The notes: generated by a model not told the origin, from the sequence alone. Shown: positions 16,693-25,309, counted from the first letter of the stretch. The stretch: DNA of 64,000 nt from Mesorhizobium qingshengii (GCF_027563465.1 NZ_JAPFQA010000012.1:1-64000), one strand, 5' to 3'. Numbers and translations: made by a program.

Positions 16693-17494
16693 GATATTTG
16701 CTGTCGGCTTCGGCAATGAAACGGCGAATGATGGTGGCAAAACCTTCGGGGTCGGCGAGAGGATGAAAATGCGCGCCGGGAACGACGACATGGTCCGCAC
16801 CCGGTATCGCGGTGGTGATGGCTTCCGAAAGAGCCGGCGGTGTCAGAATATCGCCAGCGGCCGCAATCACCTGGACCGGGGCGGCGATGCGCGGCAGGTC
16901 GGCAAGGCGGTCGTGGTCGAGCAGCATGCGCACGCGCGCGGCGCTGACGGCAAGTGGCGCCAGGGTCCGAGGGGCGGCGGCAACCGCCGCCTCGAGCTGC
17001 CCGGCATGCGCTTCGAGGTAGGACGGCTCGTGGCAGAGCACATGGCCGAGGCGCTGGTAGGTTTCGGCCATGCCGGCCTCCAGCAATTCGGCGCGAGCGC
17101 TGAAGAGCGCACGGAAACGGGTGTCGGCCCGCGCCCAGGAGCTGCTGATCGTGTAGCTCTGGCCGAGTTCAGCATGATCGAGCGCCAGCACTTGAGCGAT
17201 GGCGCCACCGGTGGAATGTCCGACAATATTTGCCGGTCCGCCCGTCCGTGCCAGCAGGCCGGCAATGTCGCTGGCGATCAGGGGAATGGAGTAAGGCCCT
17301 TCCGGGCGATCGCTGCGACCCGCGCCGCGATGGTCGCTGACGATGATGCGATGGTCGGCCTCGAGCAGCCGAACGACGCCGGCCCAGAAGCGGCCGTCGC
17401 CGCCGAGTCCGGGGATGAGGATGAGGCGCGGGCCATGGCTGCCGAACGTCTCGTAGTGGATGCGGCAACCATCGGCGGCGGTGAAGAAGGGCAT
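16682..17494 (-). CDS. Alpha/beta hydrolase (enol-lactonase-like)
   Basis: A 270-residue hydrolase with nucleophile S94 in VGHSTGG, an oxyanion region at IPGLGGDGRFW, a late Asp in AAAGDILTP and a His in GAHFHPLADP. Family members include 3-oxoadipate enol-lactonase and carbon-carbon or ester hydrolases. The start shares an ATGA overlap with the aspartate-dehydrogenase-like gene and the end overlaps the cobalamin protein gene, so all are translated as one operon. It may open a lactone or cleave a ring-derived intermediate. Confidence 0.85.
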   Translation of the reverse strand: MPFFTAADGCRIHYETFGSHGPRLILIPGLGGDGRFWAGVVRLLEADHRIIVSDHRGAGRSDRPEGPYSIPLIASDIAGLLARTGGPANIVGHSTGGAIAQVLALDHAELGQSYTISSSWARADTRFRALFSARAELLEAGMAETYQRLGHVLCHEPSYLEAHAGQLEAAVAAAPRTLAPLAVSAARVRMLLDHDRLADLPRIAAPVQVIAAAGDILTPPALSEAITTAIPGADHVVVPGAHFHPLADPEGFATIIRRFIAEADSKYHDR

Positions 17495-18270
17495 CAGCGA
17501 TGGCCTTCCAGATCAAGCAACTCGCCAAGGGCTGCGACGAGGCTGAGTGCGGTGAGCGCGGAAGTCTTTGGATTGTCGGGCGAGGGCGCGTTGACGAAGC
17601 GAAAGGAGGCGGTGCCAGCGGCACTCTCGGCTTCAATCTCGTGGGTGTTGCCGGCAGCCTTCGGATCGGCAACCACGCGCACCGTGACCTTGCCGGCGCC
17701 CGCCGCGAGTGCCACTGCGAAAGCCGCGTTGAGGTTTCTCGGATAGAGCCTTGCCGCCTCAGTGGGCGTACCCTCGAAAAGGGTGATGGCGCCATTGTCG
17801 GCTGAAAGGCCGGCGGAGTTCAGCTCCGCCGCCCAGGCGGCAGGCGGTTTGCGCGAGGTATAGCGCACCCGCGCATCGGGAAGTGCCGCTATCGCTCGCA
17901 AATAGTCGAGGCCGCCCAACGCGCCTGACGGCAGGACGAAGCGCGCGCCTCCGTTGCGTGAAGCCCCGGCCAGCCGGGCGGCAAGCCCTGGGTCGGAGAG
18001 CGCGCCGACCGAAGCGATGACAGTCGGGATGCCGGCTTCAAGAAGCGCGGGTGCGTAAGCGGCCACGGCCTCCTGGCCTGCCGCTTCCACCACCGCCCTT
18101 GGACGCACGCCGATCAGTGCGTCAAGCCGCGTGACCGCGCTGACATTCGGTGGCAAGGGAGTTCCTGCACCCTCGCGCAGCAGCGCCACCCAGCGAACGG
18201 CGTCCGGTGGGAAAGCGGAGACGACCTCGCGCGCGATCGTGCCGAAGCCGATGAGGCCGAGCGTCACCAT
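17494..18270 (-). CDS. Aspartate-dehydrogenase-like (NadX-family) oxidoreductase
   Basis: A 258-residue NAD(P)-dependent protein of the L-aspartate dehydrogenase family. Motifs: GLIGFGTIAREVVSAF, EAAGQEAVAAYAPALLEAG, YPRNLNAAFAVALAAG, GNTHEIEAES with the expected catalytic His, and PSPDNPKTSALTALS. Family members interconvert an amino acid and a 2-oxo (or imino) acid plus ammonia. No nadA, nadB or nadC neighbours are seen, so a catabolic role is more likely than NAD synthesis. Second gene of the cupin-led operon. Confidence 0.85.
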   Translation of the reverse strand: MVTLGLIGFGTIAREVVSAFPPDAVRWVALLREGAGTPLPPNVSAVTRLDALIGVRPRAVVEAAGQEAVAAYAPALLEAGIPTVIASVGALSDPGLAARLAGASRNGGARFVLPSGALGGLDYLRAIAALPDARVRYTSRKPPAAWAAELNSAGLSADNGAITLFEGTPTEAARLYPRNLNAAFAVALAAGAGKVTVRVVADPKAAGNTHEIEAESAAGTASFRFVNAPSPDNPKTSALTALSLVAALGELLDLEGHR

Positions 18271-18280
18271 CAGGTTTTCT

Positions 18281-18817
18281 TCAGGGGTTCTGTTTTACGG
18301 GGTCGAACTTGTCGGCGAGGTCCGCTCCGAAGACCGTCTTGCGCTCGATTTCCAGCACGTTTTCCGGGCGCGGAAAATTGGACGGCACGCGGTCGCCCGG
18401 TTTGCGCGGCTTGCCGATAAGGCGAAAGAAGTCCTCGAGCCCGTTCGGCACGATCAGCCAGAGCCAGCGCAGGCGTGTCTCGCCATCGTTGATGAACATG
18501 TGCCTGACATTCTTCGGCAGGAACACAACGCTGTCCGGGCCTAGCGGATATTCCTTGCCCTCGACGACGGCGCGGCCATGACCCTCGATGACATAGATCG
18601 CCTCCTCGTTGCGGTCATGCGTGTGTTCGCGCACATAGCCGCCCGGCGCGACCGACTGCGTGCCCAGCGCGAAGGGGTGCTCCATGCCGACGATGTGCGG
18701 CGCGAGCGCCACGTCGATATGGCCGTTTGCCGGCACTGGCTGCCAATAGCTTTCACGCGTTCGGGAATCGGAAATATGGATGCCGGAGGGTGCGGTTGGA
18801 AGGCGGGTATCGTCCAT
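18281..18817 (-). CDS. Cupin-domain protein
   Basis: A 178-residue single-cupin protein starting at ATG 18817; the open frame extends to 18904, over the operator. The core shows a metal-binding set in REHTHDRNEEAIYVIEGHG and, later, NVRHMFINDGETRLRWLWL. Such proteins are dioxygenases, isomerases or sensors of small acids. It leads the operon cupin, NadX-like, hydrolase, cobalamin protein, about 75 bases downstream of operator site 4. A ring-opening or isomerising role would fit but is unproven. Confidence 0.82.
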   Translation of the reverse strand: MDDTRLPTAPSGIHISDSRTRESYWQPVPANGHIDVALAPHIVGMEHPFALGTQSVAPGGYVREHTHDRNEEAIYVIEGHGRAVVEGKEYPLGPDSVVFLPKNVRHMFINDGETRLRWLWLIVPNGLEDFFRLIGKPRKPGDRVPSNFPRPENVLEIERKTVFGADLADKFDPVKQNP

Positions 18818-18890
18818 GGTTCTGCCTGTCGAAAGGGCTACGAAGATCATGCCGAGCACGCTGCTGACTTGCACGAGGTTACAGCGCAAA

Positions 18891-18902
18891 AAGTGTCGAC
18901 AC
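18891..18902. promoter_or_regulatory. Operator palindrome (GTGTCGACAC core), site 4
   Basis: The core lies at 18893-18902 between the cupin start (18817, minus) and the flavoprotein start (18966, plus), and serves both directions. Flanks are AA on the left and AA on the right, so symmetry stops at the core. Confidence 0.75.
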
Positions 18903-18965
18903 AAGAGTAGACAGATTTAATTTTCTGCTCCTATAGTGCCGTGGCGATGCAGCAGGGGACCGCCA

Positions 18966-20567
18966 ATGGGTGAATTCGACGTTCTGGTCATCGGGTCGGG
19001 GTCGGCGGCCTGTTCGGCGGCATTGAGGGCCGCCAAGGGCGGCCTCAAGGTGCTCGTCATCGAAAAGAGCGAATGGTTGGGCGGCACATCGGCCATGTCC
19101 GGTGCCGGGGTCTGGATACCCGCCAATCATGTGGCGGCCGAAGCCGGCATCGCCGACAGCCGCGAGGACGCGCTCGCCTATCTGCGCGCAGTCGCGCCCG
19201 AAGGGTGGAAGCTGAAGGAAGACACGCTCTGGTGTGCGTTCGTCAGGGCCGCGCCGGACATGCTACGCTTCCTGTCCGGCAACACGCCGCTCGATTTCCG
19301 CCTGATCAACGAGCCCGACCCCTTTACCGAAGCGCCGGGCGGCAAGCTCTACGGCCGCATGGTCTCGCCGAGGCCGCTCAGCCGCCGTATCCTGGGCAGG
19401 TACGCACGGAGCCTGCGCCGCTCCACGCTGCCGCACAGCTTCACTTACCAGGAGATCGTCGACCTGGATCTCTATCACCACCCTATCGCCGGATTCAAGG
19501 TCTGGCCGAGGCTTCTCTGGCGATGGCTGACGAATTCCGGCGGCCAGGGCACGGCCCTGATGACCGGGCTCATCAGGGGCTGCCTCGATGCCGGCGTCAC
19601 CTTCCGGCTGGGAACGCGCGCCGTGACCCTGCTTCAGGATCCGGACTCGCGCATCACCGGCGCGGAAGTGCAGAGCGAGGGCCGACGAACGAAGATTGTC
19701 GCGCGCCGCGGCGTCGTGATCGCAACGGGTGGCTTCGAATGGGATGCCGAGATGCGTGGACACCATTTCCCCGGTGCCTTCGACCGGATCGGCAGTCCGC
19801 GCGGTAACGAGGGCGATGGCCAGAAACTTGCCGCTTCCGTCGGCGCGCAGCTGGACCGCATGGATCAGGCGAACGTCTACCCCTGCCTGCCGACGCGCTA
19901 CCAGGGAAAGCCGCACGGCTTGCCGATGACCTTCCAGGCCGAGCCGCATTCGATCGTGGTCAATCGCGGTGGAAAGCGCTTTGTCAGCGAAAACGCCTTC
20001 AACATCGGCGAGGCGATCGATGCGCGCGGGCCGGAGGGCGTGCCCGTCAATCTGCCCTGCTATCTCATCGGCGATCATCGGTTCCTGAAAACGTCGCTGC
20101 CTTTCCGCTGGTATGCCTCCTATGAGCGCGATTGGGTCAAGAAGGCCGATACAATCGGTGGCCTTGCCGCCAAGCTCGGGTTGCCGGCGGCGGCGCTCGA
20201 GGAGACAATCGCCCGCTGGAACGGTTTTTGCGCCAAGGGGCACGATGCGGATTTCCACCGCGGCGAGAACGGTTGGGAGGACTACAAGGCGCATGGCCCC
20301 GAGAACCGGCTGAAGCCGATCGACAAGCCTCCCTATGTCGGCATGACGATCAACCGCTCCATTCTCGGTACCAAGGGCGGCGCCCGCACCAACGAGCGAG
20401 CGCAGGTGTTGAGGCCGGATGGTTCGATCATCCCCGGCCTTTATGCGGCGGGACTAGCCATGGCCAATCCCATCGGCACGCGCGCCGTGGGAGCCGGCAC
20501 GACCCTCGGCCCCAACATGACCTGGGGCTACATCGCCGCCGAGACGATCCTGCATCAGAACCGATGA
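18966..20567 (+). CDS. FAD-dependent dehydrogenase (3-ketosteroid-delta1-dehydrogenase/fumarate-reductase-like)
   Basis: A 533-residue flavoprotein. The start at ATG 18966 has AGGGGA upstream. The FAD-binding N terminus reads VLVIGSGSAACSAALRAAKG and is followed by GGTSAMSGAGVWIPANH. The late segment YAAGLAMANPIGTRAVGAGT is the conserved second FAD region of the ketosteroid-dehydrogenase/fumarate-reductase group. These enzymes introduce or reduce a carbon-carbon double bond next to a carbonyl. It is divergent from the cupin operon and shares operator site 4, making it the last member of the island. Confidence 0.88.
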   Translation: MGEFDVLVIGSGSAACSAALRAAKGGLKVLVIEKSEWLGGTSAMSGAGVWIPANHVAAEAGIADSREDALAYLRAVAPEGWKLKEDTLWCAFVRAAPDMLRFLSGNTPLDFRLINEPDPFTEAPGGKLYGRMVSPRPLSRRILGRYARSLRRSTLPHSFTYQEIVDLDLYHHPIAGFKVWPRLLWRWLTNSGGQGTALMTGLIRGCLDAGVTFRLGTRAVTLLQDPDSRITGAEVQSEGRRTKIVARRGVVIATGGFEWDAEMRGHHFPGAFDRIGSPRGNEGDGQKLAASVGAQLDRMDQANVYPCLPTRYQGKPHGLPMTFQAEPHSIVVNRGGKRFVSENAFNIGEAIDARGPEGVPVNLPCYLIGDHRFLKTSLPFRWYASYERDWVKKADTIGGLAAKLGLPAAALEETIARWNGFCAKGHDADFHRGENGWEDYKAHGPENRLKPIDKPPYVGMTINRSILGTKGGARTNERAQVLRPDGSIIPGLYAAGLAMANPIGTRAVGAGTTLGPNMTWGYIAAETILHQNR

Positions 20568-20592
20568 TCGCGGGGCCTTGCTGCCCTCGGCT

Positions 20593-20877
20593 TCACGCCA
20601 CGGCCACGCCGAGCGATCGCTTTTTCTCAGCGGCCGCGAGCAGATCGTCAAAGGCGCGCACCCTGGCGGGCCGGAACCGGGCCGGTGGAAAGACGGCATG
20701 GATGCCGCCGGTGGGCAAGCTCCAGTCGGCAAACACCGGCACCAGCCGCCCCTTGGCGATATCGTCGCCGACGCTGTAATCCGGAAACACGCCCGATGCC
20801 GGCGAGCACGCAGGCAAGGGCAGCGGGGCTCTTGTCGCACATGACGACCGGGTTGAGTTCGGTCAGCACAGGCTCAA
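20593..20877 (-). pseudogene. Frameshifted C-terminal remnant of a LysR-family regulator
   Basis: The minus strand encodes the end of a LysR effector domain split over two frames: TELNPVVMCDKSPAALACV with LAGIG in one frame, then VFPDYSVGDDIAKGRLVPV and LPTGGIHAVFPPARFRP in the next. Skipping one base near 20790-20795 restores a continuous LysR tail. The DNA-binding N terminus is absent, and the fragment abuts the stop codon of the next gene, so a deletion or rearrangement removed the rest. Confidence 0.75.
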
Positions 20878-21656
20878 TCGAGCCCGGCCGATGCCAGACG
20901 CATCAACGCTTCACGAACGCCGACACGCCGGTAGGTCTCGCTGACGAGGCCGTCCTTTCTCAGCTCTTCGCGGCGGCGTTCGACAAAGGCGCGTTCCTCG
21001 CTGGTCAGGTCGTGTTCCCGTTTGCGGAGCCATTCCTGGTAGGACGGATCAACCTCCTTGACCGGCTTGGCCGCGGTGGAAACCGAAGCCGGCCGGTTGT
21101 CGGTGTAGCGCGGCCGCAAGGCGCTGTCGGGATTGTATTCGGTTCGCTTGTCGTTGCCTGAAATGACGAGGTCGGGATCCGCTACCCGGCCCGACGGGCT
21201 GTAGACGAATGCCGAGGCGATGCGGTCGAGTGCCGCGTCGACTTCCTTCGGCCGATGCACCACCTCGCGCGGCTGGCGATCGGGGACGGCCAGCCGGGTG
21301 ATGCCGCGATCATTGATGGCATCGAGAACCTCGCGATGATCGCGCGAGGTGATGACCTCGCGCCGGGCAGGCCAGAAATCATAGGGCGCATGCGCCCCAT
21401 GGCCCTTGCCGATATGGAAGGCATAGATTTCCGGATAGACCGTCAGTTCGGTGCGCCGGCTCGGCTTGACGTCGTAGAACGAGGTGATGGCGATCTGCAG
21501 CAGATGGGTGGCGCCGATGCCACCAAGCGCATCGTCGATCACCAGCCCGAACCGGTCGTGCGGGTTCCAGTCCGGCAAGGCCTCGCCGATCGAAGCCGGC
21601 TTGCCGTCGATCTCGACGTCGAACATATCCGCCTTCAGCAATGTCACGACATGCAT
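20874..21656 (-). CDS. Protein of unknown function
   Basis: A 260-residue protein that I do not recognise. The ATG at 21656 has GAAGGGA 7 bases upstream. The N-terminal half is of mixed alpha/beta type and includes DDALGGIGATHLLQIAITSF and a His-rich FHIGKGHGAHAPYDFWPARR. The C-terminal third is highly charged and probably helical (EVDPSYQEWLRKREHDLTSE). No signal peptide or membrane segment is visible. It stands alone between a LysR remnant and a divergent DeoR gene. The stop lies at the remnant junction, so the true C terminus might once have been different. Confidence 0.7.
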   Translation of the reverse strand: MHVVTLLKADMFDVEIDGKPASIGEALPDWNPHDRFGLVIDDALGGIGATHLLQIAITSFYDVKPSRRTELTVYPEIYAFHIGKGHGAHAPYDFWPARREVITSRDHREVLDAINDRGITRLAVPDRQPREVVHRPKEVDAALDRIASAFVYSPSGRVADPDLVISGNDKRTEYNPDSALRPRYTDNRPASVSTAAKPVKEVDPSYQEWLRKREHDLTSEERAFVERRREELRKDGLVSETYRRVGVREALMRLASAGLD

Positions 21657-21875
21657 CGGAGTATCCCTTCAATGAGGCGCTGACCGCCGATTCGTGCATC
21701 CAATCAGACCAAGGAAGGGCCGGGCTGTCACCCTTGTTCGGCTTCTTTCCCAACGGCTCCGGGATCGCTAATGTCTTCGGGTTCGGGATGTGCGCCGGCA
21801 TCATCTGCCTTAACGCTGGCAGGACTTGATGGATAGGCGGGGCTGCGAACGCGCTGATTGCGGCAAGGGGGCGTC

Positions 21876-22658
21876 ATGGAGCGGGGTCGGCTGACGAAGA
21901 AGGAGCGGCACGAGCTGATCCTGTCGGAAGTGCGCCGGTCGGCGTCGATCCGCATCTCGAAGCTCGCCAGGCGCATCGGTGTCGCCGGCGAAACGATCCG
22001 CCGCGATCTCATAGAGCTTGGCGAGGCCGGGCTGCTCAACCGTACCTATGGCGGCGCGACGATTTCACTGGTGACGTCCGAACCGGCCATTTCCGAACGT
22101 GGCCTGACCATGGTCGAGGAACGTGCCCGGATCGGGCGCGGCGCGGCCGGCCTGATCGAAAAGGGCCAGATCGTCATGATCGACGGCGGTTCGACAACCT
22201 ACGAGGTGGCCCGCAATCTGTCGCAACTGGCGCGCAACCTGACCGTCATCACCAACTCCACCGGCGTGGCGTCGGTGACCGGCGCCAACCCGACCTTCCG
22301 CGTCATCCTTTGTCCGGGAACCTATGACAGCCGCGAGGGCAGCGTGCTGGGCGAAGACACCGTAGAGTTCGTCCGCCGCTACAATGCCGACATCGCCATC
22401 ATCGGCGCGTCCGGTCTGACGGTCGATGGCCCGAATGACATGATAACTGGCGCGGCCGCGGTCAAGCGGGCGATGATCTCGCGCGCGCTGTCGACAATGC
22501 TGGTGGTGACCAACGACAAGTTCGGCCGCGCCAGCCTCGAGCGCGTGTGCGCGCTTGGCGACATCGCCGACATCGTCACTGACGACGAGCCGCAGGTCGA
22601 GTTGCGCGCGGCGATCGAAGAAGCCGGAACGGAGCTGCATGTTTTTGCAGGCAACTGA
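21876..22658 (+). CDS. DeoR-family transcriptional regulator
   Basis: A 260-residue repressor. The ATG at 21876 has GGGGG upstream; a TTG at 21858 is possible. The N-terminal helix-turn-helix (ISKLARRIGVAGETIRRDLI, about residues 25-45) is followed by LNRTYGGA, the usual link to the sensor domain. The DeoRC sensor domain includes IMIDGGSTTYEVARNL-like sequence (VMIDGGSTTYEVARN) and NDMITGAAAVKRAM. Members sense sugar phosphates. No sugar gene is adjacent; the closest possible targets are the dipeptide importer or distant sugar genes. Confidence 0.88.
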   Translation: MERGRLTKKERHELILSEVRRSASIRISKLARRIGVAGETIRRDLIELGEAGLLNRTYGGATISLVTSEPAISERGLTMVEERARIGRGAAGLIEKGQIVMIDGGSTTYEVARNLSQLARNLTVITNSTGVASVTGANPTFRVILCPGTYDSREGSVLGEDTVEFVRRYNADIAIIGASGLTVDGPNDMITGAAAVKRAMISRALSTMLVVTNDKFGRASLERVCALGDIADIVTDDEPQVELRAAIEEAGTELHVFAGN

Positions 22659-22685
22659 CAGCGCGGCACAGGGCAGTGCGCCCGT

Positions 22686-22846
22686 TCAGGCGCCATCCCG
22701 GTTCGTCAGTGCAATGTGACAACAGCCGGAGCCGTGGCCCGGCGTCCAGGTGATATTTTCGAAACGCACGCCGGTAGCCTCGAACAGGCCACGGTCGAAG
22801 GCGCCGGCTATGCGGCAGAGCATGGCGATGATGTGTCCTGATTTGT
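22686..22846 (-). pseudogene. C-terminal gene fragment of unknown family
   Basis: A coherent minus-strand reading frame of about 50 codons without a proper start. It contains MLCRIAGAFDRGLFEATG and then ITWTPGHGSGCCHIALTNR before a TGA. Codon use and residue pattern look coding, and an in-frame stop lies just upstream, so this is probably the tail of a deleted gene. I cannot assign the family. Confidence 0.45.
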
Positions 22847-22863
22847 TGTTTGACTATCATCTT

Positions 22864-22892
22864 GTCCGAAACCGGGCCCGGTTTTCGCGGAC
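22864..22892. repeat. Palindromic hairpin after the dppF-like gene
   Basis: GTCCG...CGGAC arms enclose the 12-bp palindrome ACCGGGCCCGGT. It resembles the Rhizobiales intergenic palindromes found at 56847 and 58236 and lies 20 bases past the end of the dipeptide-type operon. There is no clear T run. Confidence 0.5.
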
Positions 22893-22911
22893 GCGGTCCT
22901 TCGGTTCGGGA

Positions 22912-23688
22912 TCATCGTCTGGTTCCGTGCAGTCTTGGTGCCGCCGCCACCAGCGCTTTGCCGATGGCCGATCGCGGCGCGTCGATGACGGCTCGGGCAT
23001 CGCCGCTCTCGGCAATCTGCCCGGCATCGAGGAGGATGACGCGGTGGGCGACTGCCCGGACCACGCCGAGATCATGCGAAATGAACAGATAGGCGATCCG
23101 CTCCTGGCGTTGCAGGTCGAGCAGGAGTTCGAGGATCTGCCCGCGCACCGAAACGTCGAGGGCAGACACCGCCTCGTCGAGTACGATCAGCGTCGGTTTC
23201 GTGGCGACGGCGCGAGCGATGGCGACGCGCTGCCGCTGGCCGCCAGAGATTTCATGGATGGCGCGCGAGGCAAGCTCCGCCGCCAGTCCGACGCGCTCCA
23301 GCAAGGCGGCGATGCGGCGCGGGCGCTCGGAGCGGGAAGCGATGCCATGGATGCGCAAGGGATCGTCGAGCACGCGCGCCACGGTGGCACGCGGATTGAA
23401 GGCTGCAAGCGGATCCTGGAACACCATCTGCAGACGCGCGCGGCGCGCACGCAAGGCGGCGGCCCTCAAAGCCAGGAAATCATCGCCCTCGAATTCGATG
23501 CGGCCGGCGTCCGGCTCGACCAGCCGCAGCACCAGTCGCGCGATTGTCGACTTGCCGCTGCCCGAGGGGCCGGCCAGTGCCAGCGTTTCGCCGGGGTCGA
23601 TATGAAAGGAGACGTCGTCGACGGCGGCGATGCTCTTGCCGCCGCGACGGTAGCGTTTGGTGAGATTGGAAACCGCGAGCAGGCTCAT
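22912..23688 (-). CDS. Dipeptide/oligopeptide-type ABC transporter ATPase (DppF-like)
   Basis: A 258-residue ATPase starting at ATG 23688 in an ATGA overlap with the upstream ATPase; the frame stays open far upstream but that is shadow sequence. Motifs: Walker A GPSGSGKST, signature ISGGQRQRVAIARA, Walker B LIVLDEAVSALD, then FISHDLGVVRAV. Peptide-type ATPases of this kind work in pairs on DppBC-like permeases. The fifth and last gene of its operon. Peptide, nickel, glutathione and other ligands are all possible for the family. Confidence 0.9.
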   Translation of the reverse strand: MSLLAVSNLTKRYRRGGKSIAAVDDVSFHIDPGETLALAGPSGSGKSTIARLVLRLVEPDAGRIEFEGDDFLALRAAALRARRARLQMVFQDPLAAFNPRATVARVLDDPLRIHGIASRSERPRRIAALLERVGLAAELASRAIHEISGGQRQRVAIARAVATKPTLIVLDEAVSALDVSVRGQILELLLDLQRQERIAYLFISHDLGVVRAVAHRVILLDAGQIAESGDARAVIDAPRSAIGKALVAAAPRLHGTRR

Positions 23689-24482
23689 GTGGCGAGACCG
23701 CTTCGGTTCAGCAACGGTTCGGCGTCGAGGCCGATATGGGCGTCGAGCAGCGCGCGTGTGTAAGGCTGGGCCGGGGCGTCGACAATCCGCGCCGTCGCGC
23801 CAAGCTCGACCAGCTGGCCATGACGGAACACGGCGATGCGTTCGGCAAGCTCGGCCGCCAGTGCGATGTCGTGGCTGATGAACAGCAGCGTCATGCCGTC
23901 CTCGGCCACCAGCCGCCGGATCAAGGCAACGATCTCGGCTTGCACGATGGTGTCGAGCGCGCTGGTCGCCTCGTCGGCGATCAGCAATTTCGGGCCGGCC
24001 GCAATCGCGGCGGCGATTGCCACACGCTGTTTCTGGCCGCCCGAGAGCTGATGCGGGAAGGCCAGCAGGGCCGAGTCCGGGTCCGGCAGGCGGACGCGCT
24101 CCAGCAAGTTTTTTGCCTTCGCGTAAGCCTGCGGCCATGTGAGGCCGAGATGCGTGCGCGCCACTTCGGCGATTTGCTTGCCGATTGGCATCACCGGATC
24201 GAGGCTGGCGGACGGATCCTGGAAGACGAAGCCAATGTCGCGGCCGCCGAGGGGTGCCCGGCCGAGGCCGGGCCACTCGATCCGCCCATCGATCCGAGAC
24301 GCAGCCGGCAACAGCCCGGCAATGGCCAGTGCCAAAGTGCTCTTGCCCGATCCGCTTTCGCCGATGACAGCGAGGCGCTCGCCTGTAACAACATCGAGGC
24401 CGATGTTCTTCAGCGCCGCCACCGCGGTGCCGTCGCGGCGGTAGGTCACCGTCAGGTCGCGGATCGAAGTCAAGGCGGTCAC
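23685..24482 (-). CDS. Dipeptide/oligopeptide-type ABC transporter ATPase (DppD-like)
   Basis: A 265-residue ATPase with Walker A GESGSGKST, signature LSGGQKQRVAIAAA, and Walker B LLIADEATSALD followed by LFISHDIALAAELAERIAVF. It starts in an ATGA overlap with the end of the second permease gene and overlaps the DppF-like gene. The C-terminal Cys-rich element seen in some DppD proteins is absent and the protein is shorter than the usual ~320 residues. Confidence 0.9.
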   Translation of the reverse strand: MTALTSIRDLTVTYRRDGTAVAALKNIGLDVVTGERLAVIGESGSGKSTLALAIAGLLPAASRIDGRIEWPGLGRAPLGGRDIGFVFQDPSASLDPVMPIGKQIAEVARTHLGLTWPQAYAKAKNLLERVRLPDPDSALLAFPHQLSGGQKQRVAIAAAIAAGPKLLIADEATSALDTIVQAEIVALIRRLVAEDGMTLLFISHDIALAAELAERIAVFRHGQLVELGATARIVDAPAQPYTRALLDAHIGLDAEPLLNRSGLAT

Positions 24483-25309
24483 TGCAGGCCCCTCCTCACG
24501 GCGGTGGTCTCGACGATGCCTTCACCAGCGAGATAGACACCCAGTACCGTCAGCACGAGGGCTATTCCCGGGACGATCGACAGAAAGGGCGCGGTGCGCA
24601 AAACGGTGCGGCCTTCGGCGATCATGCCGCCCCAGGTGACGCGGTTGGGGTCGCCGAGGCCAAGGAAGGACAGAGCCGCTTCGGTGAGGATCGCGGCGGC
24701 GACGATCACCGAGGACATCGCAAGCACCGGCGGCAACGCATTGGGCAGCACCTCGCGAAAGGCGATCGCCAGCGGATGCATGCCGATGGCGCGGGCGCTG
24801 GCAACATAATCGCGCTCACGGATGGAGAGGACTTCCGCGCGGGCGACCCGAGCCGGCCCAGTCCAGGTGCCAAGCGCGATGGCAATCACCACGATGCCGA
24901 GCGACGGCCCGACGACGCTGACAAAGGCCAGTGCCAGCAGGAAGCTCGGCACGGTCTGGAAGGCGTCTGTGATGCGCATCAGCACCTCGTCGATGAAGCC
25001 GCCGGCAAAGCCGGCCAGCGTGCCGACCACAGAGCCGACGGCGAGCGCCGCCGCTGCTGCCGCGAGCCCGACGGCGAGCGAGGTGCGGGCGCCGTGGAAA
25101 AGCTCGGCCAGAACGTCGCGGCCGAGCCGATCGGTGCCGAGCGGCAGCGACCAGTCCTGAAATGGCGGCAAAAGCGCGGGGCCGGCGATCGCTTGCGGGT
25201 CGCCGGGAAACAGCAGCGAGGCCGACAGCGCCATGGCGATCAGCGCCGCCAGGATGATGGCGCCCGCAACTGCCTCAGGCGTGCGCAGAAAGCGGCGGAA
25301 GCGGCTCAT
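24479..25309 (-). CDS. Dipeptide-type ABC permease (DppC-like)
   Basis: A 276-residue permease from ATG 25309, overlapping the DppB-like stop by four bases. The N-terminal segment RFLRTPEAVAGAIILAALIA is the DppC-type first helix. LPLGTDRLGRDVLAELFHGA is the hallmark of DppC/OppC, and the EAA-like loop reads DYVASARAIGMHPLAIAFRE. It forms the second half of the channel. Confidence 0.9.
   Translation of the reverse strand: MSRFRRFLRTPEAVAGAIILAALIAMALSASLLFPGDPQAIAGPALLPPFQDWSLPLGTDRLGRDVLAELFHGARTSLAVGLAAAAAALAVGSVVGTLAGFAGGFIDEVLMRITDAFQTVPSFLLALAFVSVVGPSLGIVVIAIALGTWTGPARVARAEVLSIRERDYVASARAIGMHPLAIAFREVLPNALPPVLAMSSVIVAAAILTEAALSFLGLGDPNRVTWGGMIAEGRTVLRTAPFLSIVPGIALVLTVLGVYLAGEGIVETTAVRRGLQ

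Noticed and set aside
21379..21804. Minus-strand open frame overlapping the unknown 260-residue gene
   Set aside because: Only its first 50 residues are outside the better frame, with no recognisable sequence; a frameshifted N terminus could not be shown.
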